Below are positions 29,445 through 38,074 of a DNA stretch of 64,000 nucleotides, in pieces. The DNA comes from Caenimonas koreensis DSM 17982 (lineage in GTDB: Bacteria > Pseudomonadota > Gammaproteobacteria > Burkholderiales > Burkholderiaceae_C). The number at the start of each line of letters is the position of its first letter. Positions within the stretch are counted from its first letter, which is position 1. The notes under the pieces were generated by a model, which was given only the letters and a program-made list of their open reading frames with translations, ran no database searches and was not told the origin of the DNA. Location: NCBI RefSeq assembly GCF_009646335.1, contig NZ_WJBU01000002.1:248001-312000 (forward strand). Reading direction: 5' to 3'. The position numbers and the translations under genes are program-made.

Positions 29445-30440
29445 TCAGTCCGTGGTCACGAAGTTCACCGCACGCATGATGCGCCCCCACCGCGCCGTGT
29501 CTTCACGCATTGTCTTGAGCAGTGCCTCGGGGCCATCGCCCACGGGGTACATGCCGTTGACGAGCAACTGCTGGCGCACCTCGCGCGAATTGACGGCTTT
29601 GGTGAACTCGGCGCGCAATTTGTCGAGCACCGGCTGCGGCGTTTTGGCGGGTGCGTAAAAAGAGAACCACGAATTGGCGACCACGTCCGGATAGCCCTGC
29701 TCCGCAAACGTGGGGATGGCGGGCATGGGCGGCGAGCGTTTCGAGCCGCTGGTCGCCAGCACTTTGACGCGGCCCGTCTGCAGCGACGTGATCGCGCCGC
29801 CTACCGTGTCGAAGAACACCGGGACCGTGCCGCCCAGTATGTCCTGCCGTGCGGGCGTGGAGCCACGGTAGGGGATGTGCAGCATCTGCAGGCCCGCTGA
29901 ACGATTGAGCATTTCGCCCAGGAAGTGCGAGGGCGTGCCCGCACCATAGGATGCAAAGCTGACCTTGTTGCCTTGCGACTTCGCCCAGGTGATGAACTCG
30001 GCCAGCGTGTTCGCGGGCACGTCCTTGTGCACCGTCAACGCCAGCTCGAAGCTCGCCGCGTTGACGATGGGCGCGAAGTCCTTGAACGGGTCGTAGTTCA
30101 GGCTCTTGTACGCATTCGGGAACATCGTCATGGTGCCAGCAGTGCCCAGCATGATGGTGTGCCCGTCTGGCTCGGCGTTCTTCGCGACTTCGATGGCGAT
30201 GCGGCCCGCCGCGCCGCCGCGGTTGTCGAGCACCAGCGGCCCGAGGGTGGGCCGCACATATTCGCCGATGGCGCGCGTGAGCACGTCTTGCGTGCCACCG
30301 GCAGGCACGCCGATCAGCACGTGGATGGGTTTGGTCGGAAATGCTGTGGCTGAGGTTTGCGCGCGGATGCCCCATGGCAGGAGGCCGGAGGCGATCAATG
30401 CAGCGGTAGCGCGCCGCCGCGGTGAAAAGCTGTGGTTCAT
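29445..30440 (-). CDS. Bug-type (TctC) tripartite tricarboxylate transporter substrate-binding protein
   Basis: 331 residues from ATG at 30440; the much longer upstream open frame is antisense to the helicase. The signal region has a twin-arginine-like SPRRRATAALIAS and ends near IRAQT. The Bug fold follows: PIHVLIGVPAGG near residue 39, GRIAIE, HIPYRGS and a VP(x)FFDT-like segment. It captures a carboxylate or related solute in the periplasm. Membrane subunits (TctA/TctB) are not adjacent. Six bases separate it from the sulfatase, suggesting the imported or sensed compound may be a sulfate ester. Confidence 0.88.
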   Translation of the reverse strand: MNHSFSPRRRATAALIASGLLPWGIRAQTSATAFPTKPIHVLIGVPAGGTQDVLTRAIGEYVRPTLGPLVLDNRGGAAGRIAIEVAKNAEPDGHTIMLGTAGTMTMFPNAYKSLNYDPFKDFAPIVNAASFELALTVHKDVPANTLAEFITWAKSQGNKVSFASYGAGTPSHFLGEMLNRSAGLQMLHIPYRGSTPARQDILGGTVPVFFDTVGGAITSLQTGRVKVLATSGSKRSPPMPAIPTFAEQGYPDVVANSWFSFYAPAKTPQPVLDKLRAEFTKAVNSREVRQQLLVNGMYPVGDGPEALLKTMREDTARWGRIMRAVNFVTTD

Positions 30441-30480
30441 CGACTTGTGGGTGTTTGCTTCGAAGCATACTGTGCGGGCA

Positions 30481-32979
30481 ATGCGTACGCCAACGGTGCC
30501 GCCCCCTATTGATCCTTCCTCCCGTATTGAGTCGCCCGTGCAGCAGTGGCTTGCGGGGCGTGGCTGGGCAGCCTTCGAGTTCCAGCAGGAGGTGTGGCAG
30601 GCCATTGCGCAGGGCCGCAGCGGCATGCTGCATGCCACCACGGGGAGCGGCAAAACGTATGCCGTGTGGCTGGGCATACTCGATCGCCTGCTGCATGACC
30701 ACCCGCCGGACCGTGGTGCCGAGCCATTGCGAGCGATCTGGCTCACACCCATGCGGGCGCTTGCCGCCGACACCACGCGCGCCCTGTCGCAGCCGCTGCA
30801 TGCGCTTGCGCCGCAGTGGACCATCGGCCAGCGCACCGGTGACACACCCGCTTCCGAGCGTGCGAGGCAGGACAGGCGCTTTCCCACGGTGCTGGTCACC
30901 ACGCCTGAATCGCTCAGCCTGATGCTCACGCGTGCGAATGCGCGCGAAGAGCTGCGATCGGTTGAATACGTGGTCGTCGATGAATGGCACGAGCTGATTG
31001 GCAGCAAGCGGGGTGTGCAGGTCCAGCTTGCCATGGCGCGGCTGTGGCAGTTCAACACCAGGCTCGTCGCGTGGGGCCTGAGCGCGACGCTGGGCAACCT
31101 GCGTGAGGCCATGGAGGTTCTGTGCCAGCCTGCCATTGCACAAGGCACCGCGCCTGAACCTGCGCTGGTGCGCGGGCGCATCGACAAGAGCCTGGTGATC
31201 GACACGTTGATTCCACCGGAGCCTGGCAAGTATTCGTGGGCGGGGCACCTGGGCGCGCGCATGCAGCAACCCGTGGTCGATGAGATCGCGAAGTCGGGCA
31301 CCACACTCGTGTTCACCAATGTGCGCTCGCAGGCGGAGATCTGGTACCAGCTGCTGCTCGAAGCCAGGCCCGAGTGGGCGGGCGAGATTGCGTTGCACCA
31401 CGGCTCGATGGACAAAGCCACGCGCGACTGGGTGGAGCAGGGCCTGAAAGCGGGCACATTGCGCGCGGTCGTGGCGACCTCCTCGCTCGACCTGGGCGTG
31501 GACTTCCTGCCGGTGGAACGCGTGCTGCAAATCGGCTCGGCCAAGGGCGTCGCACGCATCATGCAGCGCGCGGGCCGCAGCGGTCATGCGCCCGGCCGCT
31601 CCAGCCGCCTGACGCTCGTGCCGACCAACACGATGGAATTGATCGAGGCGGCCGCAGCGCGTCGTGCCGCGTACGCAGGGCGGGTCGAGGAGAGGCAGTC
31701 GCCCGACAAGCCGCTCGATGTGCTTGTGCAGCATCTCGTGACGATCGCGCTCGGTGGCGGCTTCGTGGCGGCGCAGCTGTATGCCGAAGTGCGCACGGCC
31801 TGGGCCTATCGCAGCCTGACGCAGCAGGAGTTTGACTGGGCGCTGGCGTTTTGCGAGCGGGGCGGCGCGAGCCTCACGGCTTACCCCGACTACCACCGCA
31901 TCGTGATGAACGAAGAGGGCGTCTATCACGTGCCCGACCGGGGCATCGCCAAGCGTCACCGGCTGGGCATCGGCACCATCGTGAGCGATGCGTCGATGCA
32001 GGTGAAGTACATGAGCGGCGCGAACATCGGCACGATCGAAGAGGGCTTCATTGCGCGCCTGCGGCAGGGCGACTGCTTCTTCTTCGCGGGCAAGCTGCTT
32101 GAATTCGTGCGCGTGCGGGAGATGGCTGCGTATGTGAAGAAGGCCGCGAAGAACAAGGGGACGGTGCCCTCGTGGCAAGGCAGCAAGATGGCACTGTCCA
32201 CCGAGCTGGGCGATGCCGTGCTTGAGATGATGCAGCGCGCCGCGCAGGGCGACTTCTTCGAGCCGGAGCTGCAGGCGTCGCGGCCCATGCTGCAGACCCA
32301 GGCGCGCCTGTCGCGCATTCCCACACCTGACACGCTGCTGGTCGAGGCATTCACGTCGCGTGAAGGGCATCACTTGTATGTCTACCCCTTCGCAGGGCGG
32401 CACGTGCATCTGGGCCTGGCGAGCTTGCTGGGGTGGCGCCTCGCGCGCCAGCAGCCCAACACGTTCAGCATGTCCGTGAACGACTACGGCTTCGAGCTGG
32501 TGAGCGCGCAGCCGTTCAATGTCACGCCCGTCGTGGACACATCCGTTTTCGATACGGCGCAGCTATTGCATGACGTGCTCGCATCGCTGAACTCCACCGA
32601 GCTGGCGCAAAGGCGCTTTCGCGAGATCGCCCGGGTGGCGGGTCTTGTGTTTTCAGGCTATCCGGGGCAGCCCAAGAGCACCAGGCAGCTGCAGGCGTCG
32701 AGTGGCCTGTTCTTCGAGGTATTTCGCAAGTACGACGAGGGCAACCTGTTGCTCACGCAGGCACAGAAAGAAGTGCTGAGCCAGGAGCTGGAGATCTCGC
32801 GCCTGCGCGCCACGCTCAAGAAAATGAGCAAGCTGCGTGTGGACTACGTGCAGCTGCGCCACCCCAGCCCCATGAGCCTGCCGCTGATGGTCGAGCGTTT
32901 CCGCGAGCAGCTCACCACGGAGCAGCTCTCCACCCGGCTCGACCGGATCATTCGCGATATGGAGAACGATCCCGGCTGA
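30481..32979 (+). CDS. ligase-associated DNA damage response DEXH helicase (Lhr-type)
   Basis: 832 residues from ATG at 30481. Walker A is ATTGSGKTYA near residue 52, DEWH near 167, and motif VI QRAGRSGHAPGR near 360. The C-terminal half holds a DEAD-associated winged-helix region. This family works in mutation repair with the exonuclease and ATP-dependent ligase; those genes are 7 kb upstream, interrupted by folE-BLUF and the sulfatase group. The gene is divergent from the Bug protein, 40 bases apart. Confidence 0.93.
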   Translation: MRTPTVPPPIDPSSRIESPVQQWLAGRGWAAFEFQQEVWQAIAQGRSGMLHATTGSGKTYAVWLGILDRLLHDHPPDRGAEPLRAIWLTPMRALAADTTRALSQPLHALAPQWTIGQRTGDTPASERARQDRRFPTVLVTTPESLSLMLTRANAREELRSVEYVVVDEWHELIGSKRGVQVQLAMARLWQFNTRLVAWGLSATLGNLREAMEVLCQPAIAQGTAPEPALVRGRIDKSLVIDTLIPPEPGKYSWAGHLGARMQQPVVDEIAKSGTTLVFTNVRSQAEIWYQLLLEARPEWAGEIALHHGSMDKATRDWVEQGLKAGTLRAVVATSSLDLGVDFLPVERVLQIGSAKGVARIMQRAGRSGHAPGRSSRLTLVPTNTMELIEAAAARRAAYAGRVEERQSPDKPLDVLVQHLVTIALGGGFVAAQLYAEVRTAWAYRSLTQQEFDWALAFCERGGASLTAYPDYHRIVMNEEGVYHVPDRGIAKRHRLGIGTIVSDASMQVKYMSGANIGTIEEGFIARLRQGDCFFFAGKLLEFVRVREMAAYVKKAAKNKGTVPSWQGSKMALSTELGDAVLEMMQRAAQGDFFEPELQASRPMLQTQARLSRIPTPDTLLVEAFTSREGHHLYVYPFAGRHVHLGLASLLGWRLARQQPNTFSMSVNDYGFELVSAQPFNVTPVVDTSVFDTAQLLHDVLASLNSTELAQRRFREIARVAGLVFSGYPGQPKSTRQLQASSGLFFEVFRKYDEGNLLLTQAQKEVLSQELEISRLRATLKKMSKLRVDYVQLRHPSPMSLPLMVERFREQLTTEQLSTRLDRIIRDMENDPG

Positions 32980-32982
32980 CGC

Positions 32983-34074
32983 TCAGGCCCTGCTGTCCGG
33001 CTGCGGCGGCGCATGAATCACGTCGTGGACGTACTTCAACTTCTCGAGCGCGTGCGCTGACAGCGCGAACGGATACGCGTCGTCTTGTCCGAGGCTGCGA
33101 TTGAGGCTGTTCACGAGCAGGGTCAGTGGCACCCATTGATCGACGAGCTGCATGAACTCGGCCTTGTCTGTCTCAAACGGATTGGTGACTTCTTCCTCGT
33201 TGTCGTCGCCAGGGACGACGACCTTGGTGTTGTACGACGATGCCGTCTCCAGCAGGTCGACCATGTGCAGGTAGTGTGCCCAGGTCTCGGCCCAGTCTTC
33301 CCATGGGTGCGCGGTGGCGTACGCGCTCACATAGTTGTCTTGCCAGCCGGCTGGCGCGCCGCTGCGGTAGTACGTGTCGAGTGCTTCGCGGTACAGCACC
33401 GACTCGTCGCCGAAGATCTCGCGGAACGACTCGAGGCGGCCGCCATCACGAATCAGCTTGTCCCAGTAGTAGTGGCCGGACTCGTGACGCAAGTGCCCGA
33501 GCAGGGTGCGATAAGGCTCGCGCAACTCGACGCGGCGGCGCACGCGTTCGGCGTCGTCGGCCTCTGCAATATTCAGCGTGATGACGCCATTGACGTGACC
33601 CGTGATCACCGCCTGCCCGGGCTGGTCTGCCAGGAATTCGAAGATGGGTCCGTCACTCAGGCCACTGGGAATGTCCACGGAGGCAAGCCGCAGCTTGGCG
33701 AGCGTATAGAAAAGGCGCCGCTTCGCGACTTCGATGCGGTACCAGCGCTGGTGGTTGTCGCCAAGCGTCAGGTCTGGCAACAGGCGGGTCTGGCGGCACG
33801 ACACGCACAGCTCGTTCGGGTCGTCAACGGGCACGGCAAAGTTGCATGCCTGGTGCGCTGTGTGGTTGGCGCACAGCCTGTAGAAGCGTTTGGCGCCGCT
33901 GCGCCGGCTGGACGACTTGCGCTGCCAGCAGCCCGCAGGTTTGCCCGGTGCCGGCTCGATCGAACACAGCGCCAGCCTGTGGGCAAGGAACGCGAGGTCA
34001 CTTCCGCAGAGCAGGCACTGGACGTTTTCGAAGAACAGTGCATGCCCGCAGTGATCGCAGCGGAAGGTTCTCAT
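32983..34074 (-). CDS. zinc-binding metallopeptidase family protein
   Basis: 363 residues from ATG at 34074. An N-terminal zinc-ribbon has CDHCG and CLLCG pairs (residues 5-20), with further CxxC-type cysteines near 90-105. The catalytic-like HESGH is near residue 198, preceded by LLGHLRH and followed by YYWDKL; ETWAHYLHMVD lies near 290. Such proteins look like secreted or cytoplasmic zinc peptidases but have no leader here. It converges with the helicase, the stops being three bases apart. Confidence 0.85.
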   Translation of the reverse strand: MRTFRCDHCGHALFFENVQCLLCGSDLAFLAHRLALCSIEPAPGKPAGCWQRKSSSRRSGAKRFYRLCANHTAHQACNFAVPVDDPNELCVSCRQTRLLPDLTLGDNHQRWYRIEVAKRRLFYTLAKLRLASVDIPSGLSDGPIFEFLADQPGQAVITGHVNGVITLNIAEADDAERVRRRVELREPYRTLLGHLRHESGHYYWDKLIRDGGRLESFREIFGDESVLYREALDTYYRSGAPAGWQDNYVSAYATAHPWEDWAETWAHYLHMVDLLETASSYNTKVVVPGDDNEEEVTNPFETDKAEFMQLVDQWVPLTLLVNSLNRSLGQDDAYPFALSAHALEKLKYVHDVIHAPPQPDSRA

Positions 34075-34111
34075 TGCAAGCCTCAATGCAAAAAGCGCAA
34101 ACCAGAACGAC

Positions 34112-34141
34112 AAAGGCAGGCGATGTCACTCGCCTGCCTTT
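34112..34141. terminator. bidirectional intrinsic terminator
   Basis: Positions 34112-34123 and 34130-34141 form a perfect 12-bp stem (AAAGGCAGGCGA / TCGCCTGCCTTT) with a 6-base loop, flanked by A and T runs. It lies 35 bases beyond the BON gene stop on the minus strand. Confidence 0.7.
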
Positions 34142-34176
34142 GAGGGGCGGGCAAGCCGGCCGCTGCCCGCAAGTCC

Positions 34177-34494
34177 TTACGGACGAACCGACAGGTTGTT
34201 GAGCACCTGGCGAACACCCTTGGTGTTGCGCGCGATGTATTCGGCTTGTGCCTTCTCCGTTGACGACTTGGCGAAGCCGGACAGCGACACGGCGCCGTTG
34301 AGCGTTTCGACCTTGATCGCGCCGGCATCCACGGTCTTGTCTTCGACGAACTTGGCCTTCACCGCGGTGGTGATGGCTGCGTCATCGACATAAGCGCCGA
34401 CGGTTTCCTGGTTGCGCACAACGGCGCAGCCAGTGGACACGAGGGTGGCGCCGGCGACGAGGGCGATAGCGATGGCTCGGGTTGTGTAGTTCAT
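34177..34494 (-). CDS. BON-domain lipoprotein (OsmY-like)
   Basis: 105 residues. A lipoprotein signal ends in the lipobox VSTGC (Cys near residue 23). One BON domain follows (AITTAVKAKFVEDKTVDAG, then VETLNGAVSLSGFAKS). BON proteins associate with membranes and phospholipid in the periplasm and are often stress-induced. A terminator follows; a 110-base gap separates it from the 34.6-kb gene upstream. Confidence 0.9.
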   Translation of the reverse strand: MNYTTRAIAIALVAGATLVSTGCAVVRNQETVGAYVDDAAITTAVKAKFVEDKTVDAGAIKVETLNGAVSLSGFAKSSTEKAQAEYIARNTKGVRQVLNNLSVRP

Positions 34495-34603
34495 GAGTTT
34501 CTCCTTCAGTTGACAAAAAATTGGCTAGCGGTGCCCCAGCTTCACTCTCAGACTCACCCGCGTGTGGCACCACGCCTCGCAGGTTTGTTTTTTCTTTTCT
34601 GCG

Positions 34604-35095
34604 CTACGGCGAATATTCACCGTCGTAGCTCGCTGCCGAAATGGCCGACATGACCATGCCTGACAGCTGCGATGACTTCAGCACCGCGATGACCAGCCCC
34701 GTGACCGATATCAGCCGCCACGGACGTGTGACGACGACGAGCCCGCCCAGCGCGACGGCCGCTCCGAGGTACACCACAGGACGCCTGGCTGCGTACGAGG
34801 ACAACATCGGCGTCACCAGATCGAGCCCAGTGCGCGCAGGGTGACGACGCCACCAGGTGCCCGCCGCACGCCTGAAAGCGCCGGCCCAGCCCGCGCCGTG
34901 GCGCCTGGCATCTGCATACTCTTTGTGCGCGTCGGCGGCCGCCGCATCCGGGTTGCGGCTGCCATTGCTGGCCTTCGCACGACCGGTGGAGCCTGATGGC
35001 CTCGAGCCTGGCAATTCGTTGCCAGGCTCGCGACGCCACACGTATTCGATGATGGCGAGCCGCGTGAGCGCGAGCTTGTCTGTCGCGTCGCTCAT
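34604..35095 (-). CDS. hypothetical membrane-associated protein downstream of the YqjE-like gene
   Basis: 163 residues from ATG at 35095, in an ATGA overlap with the YqjE-like gene. A basic N-terminal region with Arg/Gly/Ser-rich sequence is followed by two hydrophobic segments near residues 95-140 (VVYLGAAVALGGLVVV and LISVTGLVIAVL). Its position matches yqjK in the enterobacterial yqjCDEK cluster, but length and sequence do not clearly match. I cannot assign a family. Confidence 0.65.
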   Translation of the reverse strand: MSDATDKLALTRLAIIEYVWRREPGNELPGSRPSGSTGRAKASNGSRNPDAAAADAHKEYADARRHGAGWAGAFRRAAGTWWRRHPARTGLDLVTPMLSSYAARRPVVYLGAAVALGGLVVVTRPWRLISVTGLVIAVLKSSQLSGMVMSAISAASYDGEYSP

Positions 35096-35466
35096 GAGTT
35101 CGCCCCAATCGTGCGCAGCGCCTGAGAATCTGCTTCCAGCTGAGCCCGCAACTGCGTAAAGCCTTTGGAAGGCAATTTTTGCCTGGCGACCACTACCGCA
35201 ACGACGGCCATTACCAGCGCGACCCCGGGTGTGACCACCAGGGCCCAGCTGAAGTCGTCGTGCATCGCACCGAGCATCACGGCCACACCACACAGGATCA
35301 GGAACACCAGCAGCGCCATGACCGCAACGCCCCAGGCCAGTACCCGGCGGGCCACATGCAGGCCGACACTCGACGCCTCTTCCTGTGCAAGCGCGGTATA
35401 GGCAGCGACGTGGTCCATCACCAGCTCGGGGCGAGTGATCAGGACTGTGAAGACCGGATGGACCAT
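35092..35466 (-). CDS. YqjE-like DUF1469 (holin superfamily III) membrane protein
   Basis: 124 residues from ATG at 35466 (a GTG at 35472 would add two). Two hydrophobic segments are WGVAVMALLVFLILCGVAV near residue 45 and VVTPGVALVMAVVAVVVA near 77, as in DUF1469 proteins. Despite the holin label in databases these are chromosomal envelope proteins, here next to a YqjD-like gene as in E. coli. It probably works with the DUF883 protein at the inner membrane. Confidence 0.75.
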   Translation of the reverse strand: MVHPVFTVLITRPELVMDHVAAYTALAQEEASSVGLHVARRVLAWGVAVMALLVFLILCGVAVMLGAMHDDFSWALVVTPGVALVMAVVAVVVARQKLPSKGFTQLRAQLEADSQALRTIGANS

Positions 35467-35494
35467 TGGCACGCGCGGATGCTCTCTTGTGCGA

Positions 35495-35740
35495 TCAGTA
35501 GTAGCGGTTCTCGCTGCGGCGCAGCGCGATCACCAGGCCTGCGATTGCGGCGCCTACGGCGGCGGCGATCAATGCAGACTGCAGGGGACGCTCGCTCACG
35601 TAGCGGGTCGTGGCCTGGGTGTAGTTGCCCAGGTTGTTCGCGCCGCGGTGTGCGAGGTCACGCGCGCCGACACGAAGGTCGCGAATCTTGTCGCTTGCCG
35701 CATCCAGGGCCGTGCTGGCGAGTTCTTTGGTGTTGGTCAT
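35495..35740 (-). CDS. YqjD-like DUF883 protein
   Basis: 81 residues. A helical, charged N-terminal two-thirds (KELASTALDAASDKIRDLR) leads into RPLQSALIAAAVGAAIAGLV, the single C-terminal transmembrane helix, and the tail RRSENRYY. This is the DUF883/YqjD architecture. In E. coli YqjD binds ribosomes to the inner membrane in stationary phase. The YqjE-like gene follows on the same strand. Confidence 0.82.
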   Translation of the reverse strand: MTNTKELASTALDAASDKIRDLRVGARDLAHRGANNLGNYTQATTRYVSERPLQSALIAAAVGAAIAGLVIALRRSENRYY

Positions 35741-35765
35741 GTGGGAGTTCCGTTAGGTGGATGAA

Positions 35766-35930
35766 TCAGCTCTTGCGACCCAGGCCGATCACGAATGCGA
35801 CGACGGCCATGATCACGAAGACGAAGAACAGGATCTTGGCGATCGAAACGGCGCCGGCGGCAATGCCACCAAAGCCGAAAACGGCAGCGATCAGCGCGAT
35901 CACGAGGAACACGACGGCGTAGTGCAGCAT
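35766..35930 (-). CDS. DUF1328 small membrane protein
   Basis: 54 residues from ATG at 35930 to TGA at 35766. Two hydrophobic helices are separated by [14 protein letters not shown], the DUF1328 hallmark, and the protein ends in LGRKS. It is an inner-membrane protein of unknown function, often present with stress or envelope genes. It begins the small-protein group read towards the YqjD-like gene (25 bases). Confidence 0.9.
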   Translation of the reverse strand: MLHYAVVFLVIALIAAVFGFGGIAAGAVSIAKILFFVFVIMAVVAFVIGLGRKS

Positions 35931-36114
35931 CTGTATCTCCATGGCGGGGCAGGCCCGCGTGTTTTGAATGCGTCTTGCAAACCCTGCAAGTCGCCTGCAG
36001 CAAGTGTCAGCGCAGCAGCCGGGTCTGCCTGATCAGCGGCAGGCGTGATCGGCTGTGGGCATTCGCGTTGGAGTGGTGTAGGAGAGCGCCGACTGGCGCG
36101 CGGCGCTTGCCTGC

Positions 36115-37521
36115 CTATGCGCAAGCAGCGGCAGCCACCTTGGGCATGACGGCCGCGATGCGCGTGCCTTTGCCGGGCGCGGAGGTCACCATCAGCTTGC
36201 CGCCGGCGGCTTCGACGCGGTGACGCATGCCGGCAATGCCGTGCGTCGAGGGGCGGATCTGCGACACATCGAAGCCCTTGCCGTTGTCCTTGATGTCAAC
36301 TTCCACAAAGCTGTCGTAGTCGCGCACGCTGATCTCCACCTGTGCGGCCTCGGCATACTTGCCGACGTTGGTCAGCGACTCCTGCACCAGCCGGTACACC
36401 GTGAGCTGTTGCCCTTCGTCAAGATCGACGGGCTCGAGCTCGCACGTGACCTCCAGCGCTGCGCGATCCGAGAATTCGCGCGCCAGGATTTCGAGGGACG
36501 CCGTCAACCCCAGGTTGGACAGCGACGAGGGGCGCAAGTCTTCGATGATGCGGCGCTTGAGCGCAATGCCGCTATTGAGCGCGCCGGTCAAGTGTTGCAG
36601 GCGCTCGGCAATCTCCGGCCCGGCCTGCGGGCCCAGGCGCGATTTCAGGCGCGCGACATCGAGCTTGGCTGCCGTGAGCAGCGCGCCGAGTTCATCGTGC
36701 AGCTCGCGCGCGAGATGGCCGCGCTCTTCTTCGCGCACGTTCTGCAGGTGCGTGGCCAGTTGCGCGAGCGAGGCCGTGCGTTCGCGGACCTGGCGCTCGA
36801 GCAAGTCGCGCTCGCGCTCCAGCGCTTCCTGCTGGCGATCTCCCGCGAGCTTGAGCTTCGTCGTCTGGCGCAGGTACAGGTAGAAGGCCAGCAGGCCCAG
36901 CACCGTCACGCCTCCGATGCCCAGGCGCGAGAGCATGAGCGTGCGGCGCACCTGGCGCTGGCTCACGTCCATGCGCGCGGTCGAACTCTCGATCAGCTTG
37001 GCGGCCTGTTCACGGATCGCATCCATGTGCTCCTTGCCGACGTCGGTCATCAGCACGAACTTCCACGCGTCTTCGTTGCCCTGCTTGCGCATGCGCACGG
37101 ACAAGTCCATCTCGGCGAGCTTGCGCTGCACGTTGCGCGACAGTTGCGCGAGCGTCGCATATTCGTCGGCGTTGTTTGTGTACACGAGCCGAAGCGCGTC
37201 AAGCTGTTCTGTGAGCTGAGCGAGTGCGGCGTTGTACGGCTCGAGGTAGCGCGGATCGCCGGTGAGCAGGTAGCCGCGCGAGCCTGTTTCTGCATCGAGC
37301 ACGTGCTGCAGTACGCGATTGAGCGAGGCGCGCGTCTTCGACGCTTCAGCAATGTCGTTGAGTGCGCTGGCCGACTGGTTGTAGCCCGTCTCGTTGATGC
37401 CGATCAGGAAAGTCGCCGCCACGAGCGCGAGCACGAGGCTGATGGCTATCCTGGGCAGCGTGCGCGAAGGCAGGGAAGAGGGCGCAGGTGTCGCCGGGCG
37501 CGTTGGTGTCAATGTCTGCAC
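36115..37521 (-). CDS. CHASE3-domain sensor histidine kinase (NarL/UhpB class)
   Basis: 468 residues. Two membrane helices (about 24-43 and 198-216) bracket a CHASE3 periplasmic domain with the conserved ETGSRGYLLTGD near residue 78. A coiled coil then leads to a HisKA_3 dimerisation domain with phosphoacceptor His275 in ARELHDELGALL, and an HATPase domain (DNGKGFD, GIAGMRHRVEAAGG). The HATPase end carries the G2 box GKGTRI. The cognate regulator, 49 bases upstream on the same strand, has only a receiver domain. Confidence 0.93.
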   Translation of the reverse strand: MQTLTPTRPATPAPSSLPSRTLPRIAISLVLALVAATFLIGINETGYNQSASALNDIAEASKTRASLNRVLQHVLDAETGSRGYLLTGDPRYLEPYNAALAQLTEQLDALRLVYTNNADEYATLAQLSRNVQRKLAEMDLSVRMRKQGNEDAWKFVLMTDVGKEHMDAIREQAAKLIESSTARMDVSQRQVRRTLMLSRLGIGGVTVLGLLAFYLYLRQTTKLKLAGDRQQEALERERDLLERQVRERTASLAQLATHLQNVREEERGHLARELHDELGALLTAAKLDVARLKSRLGPQAGPEIAERLQHLTGALNSGIALKRRIIEDLRPSSLSNLGLTASLEILAREFSDRAALEVTCELEPVDLDEGQQLTVYRLVQESLTNVGKYAEAAQVEISVRDYDSFVEVDIKDNGKGFDVSQIRPSTHGIAGMRHRVEAAGGKLMVTSAPGKGTRIAAVMPKVAAAACA

Positions 37522-37570
37522 CTGTTGTGCATGGAATTCTCGCGGGTTGCAAGCACGGTTGCCTGCACGC

Positions 37571-37990
37571 TCACGCGCCAGCCCTCGCCTGCCCGATGCA
37601 GTAGTCCACCAGTGCGTCGATCTCGTTGGACTTGTCGAACACGGCGTCGGCGCCCAACTGGCTGCAGCGCTTGCGCATGTCGGGCGTGGCGTAGTTGCTC
37701 AGGACCACCACGCGCTGGCCGGGGCGCCGCTGCATGCACGCTTCGAGCACACCCAGCCCGCTGCCCTTCTTGAGGAACAGGTCGACGATGGTCAGGTCCC
37801 ATGTCGACTGGTTGGCCGACAGCCACGACCTCGCGTCCGATTCAGTCTCGGCCCAGCCAAGGGCCTGCACGGACGCGAGTTCCTCCAGCGTGCCGACCAG
37901 GTTCTCACGGATGGTGGGGTTGTCTTCGACGATATAGGTACGCAGTTGCACGGTTGTTGGGTGGAGCTGCAGGGGCGAAATGTCGGTCAC
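37571..37990 (-). CDS. single-domain response regulator (receiver only)
   Basis: 139 residues, a CheY-like receiver with no DNA-binding domain. Acidic residues Glu22/Asp23, phosphoacceptor Asp70 (TIVDLF), Ser98 and Lys120 are all in place. It precedes the CHASE3 kinase in a two-gene unit. HisKA_3 kinases normally pair with HTH-bearing regulators, so output here may go through protein contacts or a further phosphotransfer. The 12-bp minisatellite begins 84 bases upstream of the start. Confidence 0.9.
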   Translation of the reverse strand: MTDISPLQLHPTTVQLRTYIVEDNPTIRENLVGTLEELASVQALGWAETESDARSWLSANQSTWDLTIVDLFLKKGSGLGVLEACMQRRPGQRVVVLSNYATPDMRKRCSQLGADAVFDKSNEIDALVDYCIGQARAGA

Positions 37991-38074
37991 TGACGTGTGG
38001 TGCTGATTCTGCCAGTCACGCCGCGGATGGGCGGTAGGAAGTTTCCTACAGCCATGACGCTGTCACCGTTGCGA

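Noticed and set aside
29445-31562. 705-codon minus-strand frame taken as one long protein
   Set aside because: Only the C-terminal 331 residues form a protein (Bug-type). The rest is antisense to the helicase.
35092-35466. Holin-superfamily label taken as a prophage trace
   Set aside because: DUF1469 proteins are chromosomal YqjE-type membrane proteins. No phage genes are near.
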